Made by a program: the position numbers and the translations under genes. 7,283 nt of DNA from contig CALJJF010000157.1 in assembly GCA_937973935.1 (NCBI GenBank), positions 1 through 7,283 on the forward strand, written 5' to 3'. The stretch comes from MKRK01 sp001896915. GTDB lineage: Bacteria > Bacillota > Clostridia > Oscillospirales > Acutalibacteraceae. Of the stretch, positions 4,542 to 7,283 are shown in pieces (position 1 is the first letter of the stretch; each line of letters opens with the position of its first letter). Under the pieces are notes generated by a model. The model was not told the DNA's origin. It ran no database searches and was given only the letters and a program-made list of their open reading frames with translations.

Positions 4542-5864
4542 TTAATATTTTATGATATGGTCTTTTTCAACAAAAGCGTAGATCAGAGGTGTTTCCGGTG
4601 GTTTTTCAGTGGTAAAGGTAACTGATTCGGTATATTTTTCAGATGCTTGTTGTAAAAGTCCCTGATCGGAGGTATACAAAATCGCCAGTGCCTCACCCTG
4701 TTTCACATAGTCCCCGGTCTTTTTCATGATTTTGATCCCGGCGCTGAAATCAATCACACTGTCCTTGGTTTCCCGTCCGGCGCCCAGCAACATGGAGGCG
4801 ATACCGATTTTTTCGGTATCCATTCTGCCTATATACCCGCTCTGCTCCGCCTTCAGTTCATAAACAACACTGGCCGGCGTGAACAGGGCGGCATCTCTGA
4901 TCACAGCTGCATCACCGCCCTGTGCGGTCACCAGCTCACATAGCTTTTCGAAGGCTTTGCCGCTGTAAAGCGCATCTGCCGCTTTTGCTTCACAAGCGGT
5001 TTTGTCGCCCGCTCCCGCCAGCATGAGCATGGTTGCAGCAAGGGTGAGACACAGCTGCGTCAACCGTTTTTCTCCGTTTCCCTGCAGCGTATGCACCGCT
5101 TCCATGATTTCCAACTGGTTGCCGACAGAGTTCCCCAGAGGAATGTCCATATCCGTAACCAATGCCGATACCTTTTTGCCTGCCAGATGTCCGATGTTAA
5201 CCATCATTTCCGATAACAAAATGGACTCTTCCACGCTTTTCATAAAAGCACCGGAACCTGTTTTTACGTCCAGCACAATGCAGTCCGCACCGCTGGCCAG
5301 CTTTTTGCTCATGATAGAGGAAGCAATCAGCGGAATATTGTCCACCGCACCAATCACATCCCGCAGGGCATAAATTTTTTTGTCGGCGGGTGCCAGGTCC
5401 TTCGTGCCGCCGGTCACACAAATTCCAATTTGATTGACGGTTTCAATAAATTCACGGGTAGACAAATCAGTCCGAAACCCCTTGACAGACTCTAGTTTGT
5501 CAATCGTTCCACCGGTGAACCCAAGCCCCCTGCCGGACATTTTGGCAACCTTCACACCGCAGGCCGCTACGATGGGAGCCACGATCAGCGTGGTTTTATC
5601 ACCCACACCCCCGGTGCTGTGCTTATCTGCTTTGATTCCCTCTATGGCGGACAGATCCATCCTCTCGCCGGACCTTGCCATCGCCAGTGTCAGTGCTGTG
5701 GTTTCTTCGGCTGACATCCCCTTGAAATAAACTGTCATCAAAAACGCCGCCATCTGGTAATCGGGAACACTGCCGTCCACAAAACCGGTTACAATAAAAT
5801 CAATTTCGGGGTTGGTCAGAGCTTCACCCTGTTTCTTTTTGGAGATGAGATCCACCATTCTCAT
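4542..5864 (-). CDS. pdp: Pyrimidine-nucleoside phosphorylase
   Basis: A 440-aa homologue of Bacillus/Geobacillus Pdp. It phosphorolyses uridine, deoxyuridine and thymidine to the base and (deoxy)ribose-1-phosphate in the cytosol. The frame stays open upstream to 5987, but the start at 5864 is chosen because Pdp proteins begin MRMVDLI and because this ATG overlaps the cdd stop codon as ATGA, a classic coupled start. From that Met, KADKHSTGGVGDKTTL carries the phosphate-binding Lys81 and Ser83, MSGRGLGFTGGTIDKLES follows, and Arg168, Ser183 and Lys187 (in YALRD and IASSIMSKK) fall exactly at the base-binding positions known for Geobacillus Pdp. DVKTGSGAFMK and the C-terminal domain (about 345-440, GIASMLLGAGR) are intact. 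Length is normal. No strong Shine-Dalgarno precedes the ATG, so translation likely depends on coupling to cdd. Confidence 0.95.
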   Translation of the reverse strand: MRMVDLISKKKQGEALTNPEIDFIVTGFVDGSVPDYQMAAFLMTVYFKGMSAEETTALTLAMARSGERMDLSAIEGIKADKHSTGGVGDKTTLIVAPIVAACGVKVAKMSGRGLGFTGGTIDKLESVKGFRTDLSTREFIETVNQIGICVTGGTKDLAPADKKIYALRDVIGAVDNIPLIASSIMSKKLASGADCIVLDVKTGSGAFMKSVEESILLSEMMVNIGHLAGKKVSALVTDMDIPLGNSVGNQLEIMEAVHTLQGNGEKRLTQLCLTLAATMLMLAGAGDKTACEAKAADALYSGKAFEKLCELVTAQGGDAAVIRDAALFTPASVVYELKAEQSGYIGRMDTEKIGIASMLLGAGRETKDSVIDFSAGIKIMKKTGDYVKQGEALAILYTSDQGLLQQASEKYTESVTFTTEKPPETPLIYAFVEKDHIIKY

Positions 5865-6268
5865 AGGCTCATACCGAAAGCATGGGGAAGCAGCTCTTTC
5901 AACGTCGTTTCCTGAACATGCTCCTCGTCCTTCACAGATAGAATTACAAAATCCCCGGAGCAAAATTCGCTCATCACCTGTCTGCAAACGCCGCAGGGAT
6001 AAATATAATCGCTCTCACCGTCCTGGTCGACATATCCGCCGGCAATGGCAATGGCGGTAAATTCCCGGTGTCCTTCCGAAACAGCCTTGAAAAATGCGGT
6101 TCTTTCCGCACAGTTTGTGGGGGTATATGCCGCGTTTTCAATGTTGCAGCCGGTATAGATCGTTCCGCCCGGGGTTAACAATGCGGCACCCACCGCAAAC
6201 ATGGAATAGGGTGAGTAGGACTGGAGCTTTGCGTCGATCGCCGCTGTAATCAGTTCGTTATAATTCAT
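5861..6268 (-). CDS. cdd: Cytidine deaminase
   Basis: A 135-aa small, homotetramer-type cytidine deaminase, converting (deoxy)cytidine to (deoxy)uridine. Key features are SMFAVGAALLT (22-32), GCNIENAAYTPTNCAERTAF with zinc ligand Cys53 and catalytic Glu55, and PCGVCRQVMSEF with zinc ligands Cys92 and Cys95. The C-terminus LKELLPHAFG is also typical. Length matches Bacillus Cdd. GGAGG (6280-6276) sits 7 nt before the ATG and 1 nt past the deoD stop codon, leaving only 13 nt between the genes. Its product uridine is the substrate of the overlapping downstream pdp. Confidence 0.97.
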   Translation of the reverse strand: MNYNELITAAIDAKLQSYSPYSMFAVGAALLTPGGTIYTGCNIENAAYTPTNCAERTAFFKAVSEGHREFTAIAIAGGYVDQDGESDYIYPCGVCRQVMSEFCSGDFVILSVKDEEHVQETTLKELLPHAFGMSL

Positions 6269-6281
6269 ATCAATTCCTCCG

Positions 6282-6989
6282 TTACGCTATTTCCAACGCA
6301 AGTTTCATCATTTTGGTAAAGCCTTGTTCCCGTTCTTGCGGGGAGCATTCCTCGCTGCCCTGCAGGGGCGTGTCGGATATTGTGCAGATGCAAAGGGCGC
6401 TTTTGCCGGCGCGGGCGGCGTTCAGATACAGCGCGGCGGCTTCCATTTCTACCGCCAAAACACCCATTTTCTGCCATGCGGCAAGGCTTTGGGCATCGTC
6501 ATAAAAGGTGTCGCTGGAAAATATGGGTCCGACATGGGGTGAGATGCCCAGCCCGATGGCAGCTTCATAGGCTTTGCTGACCAGAGCGAAATCCGCCGTG
6601 GGGGCAACGGTGCCGGGCAGACTGTATTGGGATGCATAATTTGAGTTGGTGCTGGCGGAAAGGGCAATCACGATATCAAGCAGCTTTAAATCCTTGTGAA
6701 TCGCACCTGCGCTGCCGATGCGGATGATATTGTCCACATCAAAAAAATGAAAGAGCTCATAGGAGTAAATCCCCATGGAGGGCATGCCCATACCGCTAGC
6801 CATGACGGATACCGGTTTGCCCCGGTAGATGCCTGTGTAGCCCTGAACTCCTCTGATGTTGTTCACCAAAACAGGACTGTCTAGAAAATGTTCAGCAATA
6901 AATTTGGACCGCAGCGGGTCGCCGGGCATCAATACTGTTTTTGCAAAATCGGATTTTGACGCCGCAATATGGGGAGTGCCTTTGTTCAT
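6282..6989 (-). CDS. deoD: Purine-nucleoside phosphorylase, DeoD type
   Basis: A 235-aa homologue of the hexameric E. coli PNP, converting purine (deoxy)nucleosides plus phosphate to the base and (deoxy)ribose-1-phosphate. Numbered from 6989: TPHI (His7), VLMPGDPLRSK (Arg27), VNNIRG, GTGM-like ASGMGMPS, IIRIGSAGA (Arg90, Ser93), VEMEAA (180-185) and TISDTP with the catalytic Asp206, equivalent to E. coli Asp204, and Arg220 equivalent to Arg217. An ATG at 6998 would add three residues, but it abuts the AGGGAAGG Shine-Dalgarno with no spacer. The ATG at 6989 has AAGGA 8 nt upstream and aligns better with E. coli. It begins 1 nt after the stop of the ABC gene, so the genes are translationally coupled. 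Cdd follows after 13 nt. Confidence 0.94.
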   Translation of the reverse strand: MNKGTPHIAASKSDFAKTVLMPGDPLRSKFIAEHFLDSPVLVNNIRGVQGYTGIYRGKPVSVMASGMGMPSMGIYSYELFHFFDVDNIIRIGSAGAIHKDLKLLDIVIALSASTNSNYASQYSLPGTVAPTADFALVSKAYEAAIGLGISPHVGPIFSSDTFYDDAQSLAAWQKMGVLAVEMEAAALYLNAARAGKSALCICTISDTPLQGSEECSPQEREQGFTKMMKLALEIA

Positions 6990-6990
6990 G

Positions 6991-7283
6991 TCATTCATCC
7001 TTCCCTAAGTTCTGTACATTGCATAGCTTGGCATAGGCGCCGTTTTTGGTGATCAGTTCATCGTGGGTGCCTTCTTCGGTGATCTTGCCCTCCTGCAAAA
7101 CAATAATTTTATCTGCCCGCTTGACAGTGGACAAACGGTGGGCAATGACAATCAGGGTTCGGGTCCCTGCAATTTTGTTGATGGCTTTTTGAATTTCCGT
7201 TTCTGTTTCTGTGTCCACCGAGGAAGTGGCTTCATCGAGAATGAGAACAGGAGAATTCCTTAAGATCGAGCGGGCAATGGAAA
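6991..7283 (-). CDS. ABC exporter ATP-binding domain, C-terminal fragment
   Basis: The frame enters from the right edge, so only about the last 96 residues are seen. It starts SIARSILRNSP, just after where the ABC signature would lie, then shows Walker B and D-loop LILDEATSSVDTETE, the H-loop IVIAHRLSTVKRADKIIVL and the typical end EGKITEEGTHDELI, GAYAKL. The pattern is that of type I exporters of the MdlB/MsbA group, in which a membrane domain precedes the ATPase; that part is outside the window. Its stop codon lies 1 nt before the deoD start. Substrate unknown; proximity to nucleoside salvage genes does not show that it carries nucleosides, because this exporter class normally moves drugs, lipids or peptides outward. 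Confidence 0.92.
   Translation of the reverse strand, partial: SIARSILRNSPVLILDEATSSVDTETETEIQKAINKIAGTRTLIVIAHRLSTVKRADKIIVLQEGKITEEGTHDELITKNGAYAKLCNVQNLGKDE

Noticed and set aside
5002..5373. 123-aa plus-strand ORF inside pdp
   Set aside because: Serine/proline-rich antisense shadow of a highly conserved gene.
5865..5987. N-terminal extension of pdp by 41 residues to a start at 5987
   Set aside because: This stretch lies within cdd in another frame, has no SD-supported start, and the extension does not look like Pdp, which begins MRMVDLI at 5864.
6265..6667. Several 60-75 aa ORFs on both strands inside deoD
   Set aside because: All lie within the well-supported deoD frame, are proline/arginine/cysteine-rich shadows, and lack ribosome binding sites.
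1..7283. CRISPR arrays, tRNA/rRNA genes, insertion sequences, phage or defence genes
   Set aside because: No regularly spaced repeats, tRNA-like cloverleaf, transposase motif or terminal inverted repeats were seen on either strand.

Overview
The window looks like chromosomal DNA from a low-to-mid GC Firmicute, most likely a clostridial anaerobe. The reasons are strong AGGAGG-type ribosome binding sites, AT-rich intergenic DNA, sigma-A-like promoters (one with an exact TTGACA), a PadR regulator, a UPF0145 protein, a FabK/nitronate-monooxygenase-like flavoprotein and a Bacillus-type Pdp. No species can be named from sequence alone. There is no tRNA, rRNA, CRISPR array, insertion sequence or phage gene.

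Left part (1-1986). A 5'-truncated gene for a Memo-family (AmmeMemoRadiSam protein B) lipoprotein runs rightward. It converges on a leftward PadR-type regulator, and the two share a compact bidirectional terminator. The regulator is a single ORF joining a PadR winged helix to a DUF4180 domain. A well-formed Shine-Dalgarno and ATG lie exactly at the domain junction, so the DUF4180 part may also be made as a separate 119-aa protein. In front of padR lie two back-to-back 16-bp repeats with dyad symmetry, probably its own operator, and then a divergent promoter for the next gene.

Middle part (1987-4460). A signal-less lytic transglycosylase and a UPF0145/YbjQ protein form a two-gene rightward unit ending in a long hairpin. 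A 336-bp AT-rich gap follows. It holds an 18-bp perfect palindrome, two dyad elements 31 bp apart, several TATTGTT repeats and a promoter close to the next gene. That gene encodes an FMN-dependent nitronate monooxygenase/enoyl reductase-like protein with an unusual four-cysteine segment near its C-terminus. It ends at a strong hairpin shared with the operon coming from the right.

Right part (4542-7283, all leftward). The end of an ABC exporter ATPase is followed by deoD-type purine nucleoside phosphorylase, cytidine deaminase and pyrimidine nucleoside phosphorylase. The genes are separated by 1 nt, 13 nt and a 4-nt ATGA overlap, so they form one tightly coupled transcription unit. Together the three enzymes would deaminate cytidine to uridine and phosphorolyse purine and pyrimidine nucleosides to free bases plus (deoxy)ribose-1-phosphate. 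The promoter lies outside the window.

Most of the window is ordinary metabolism. The points most worth a second look are the PadR-DUF4180 junction with its internal start, the tandem operator, the cysteine cluster in the flavoprotein, and the symmetric elements in the 2989-3324 gap.
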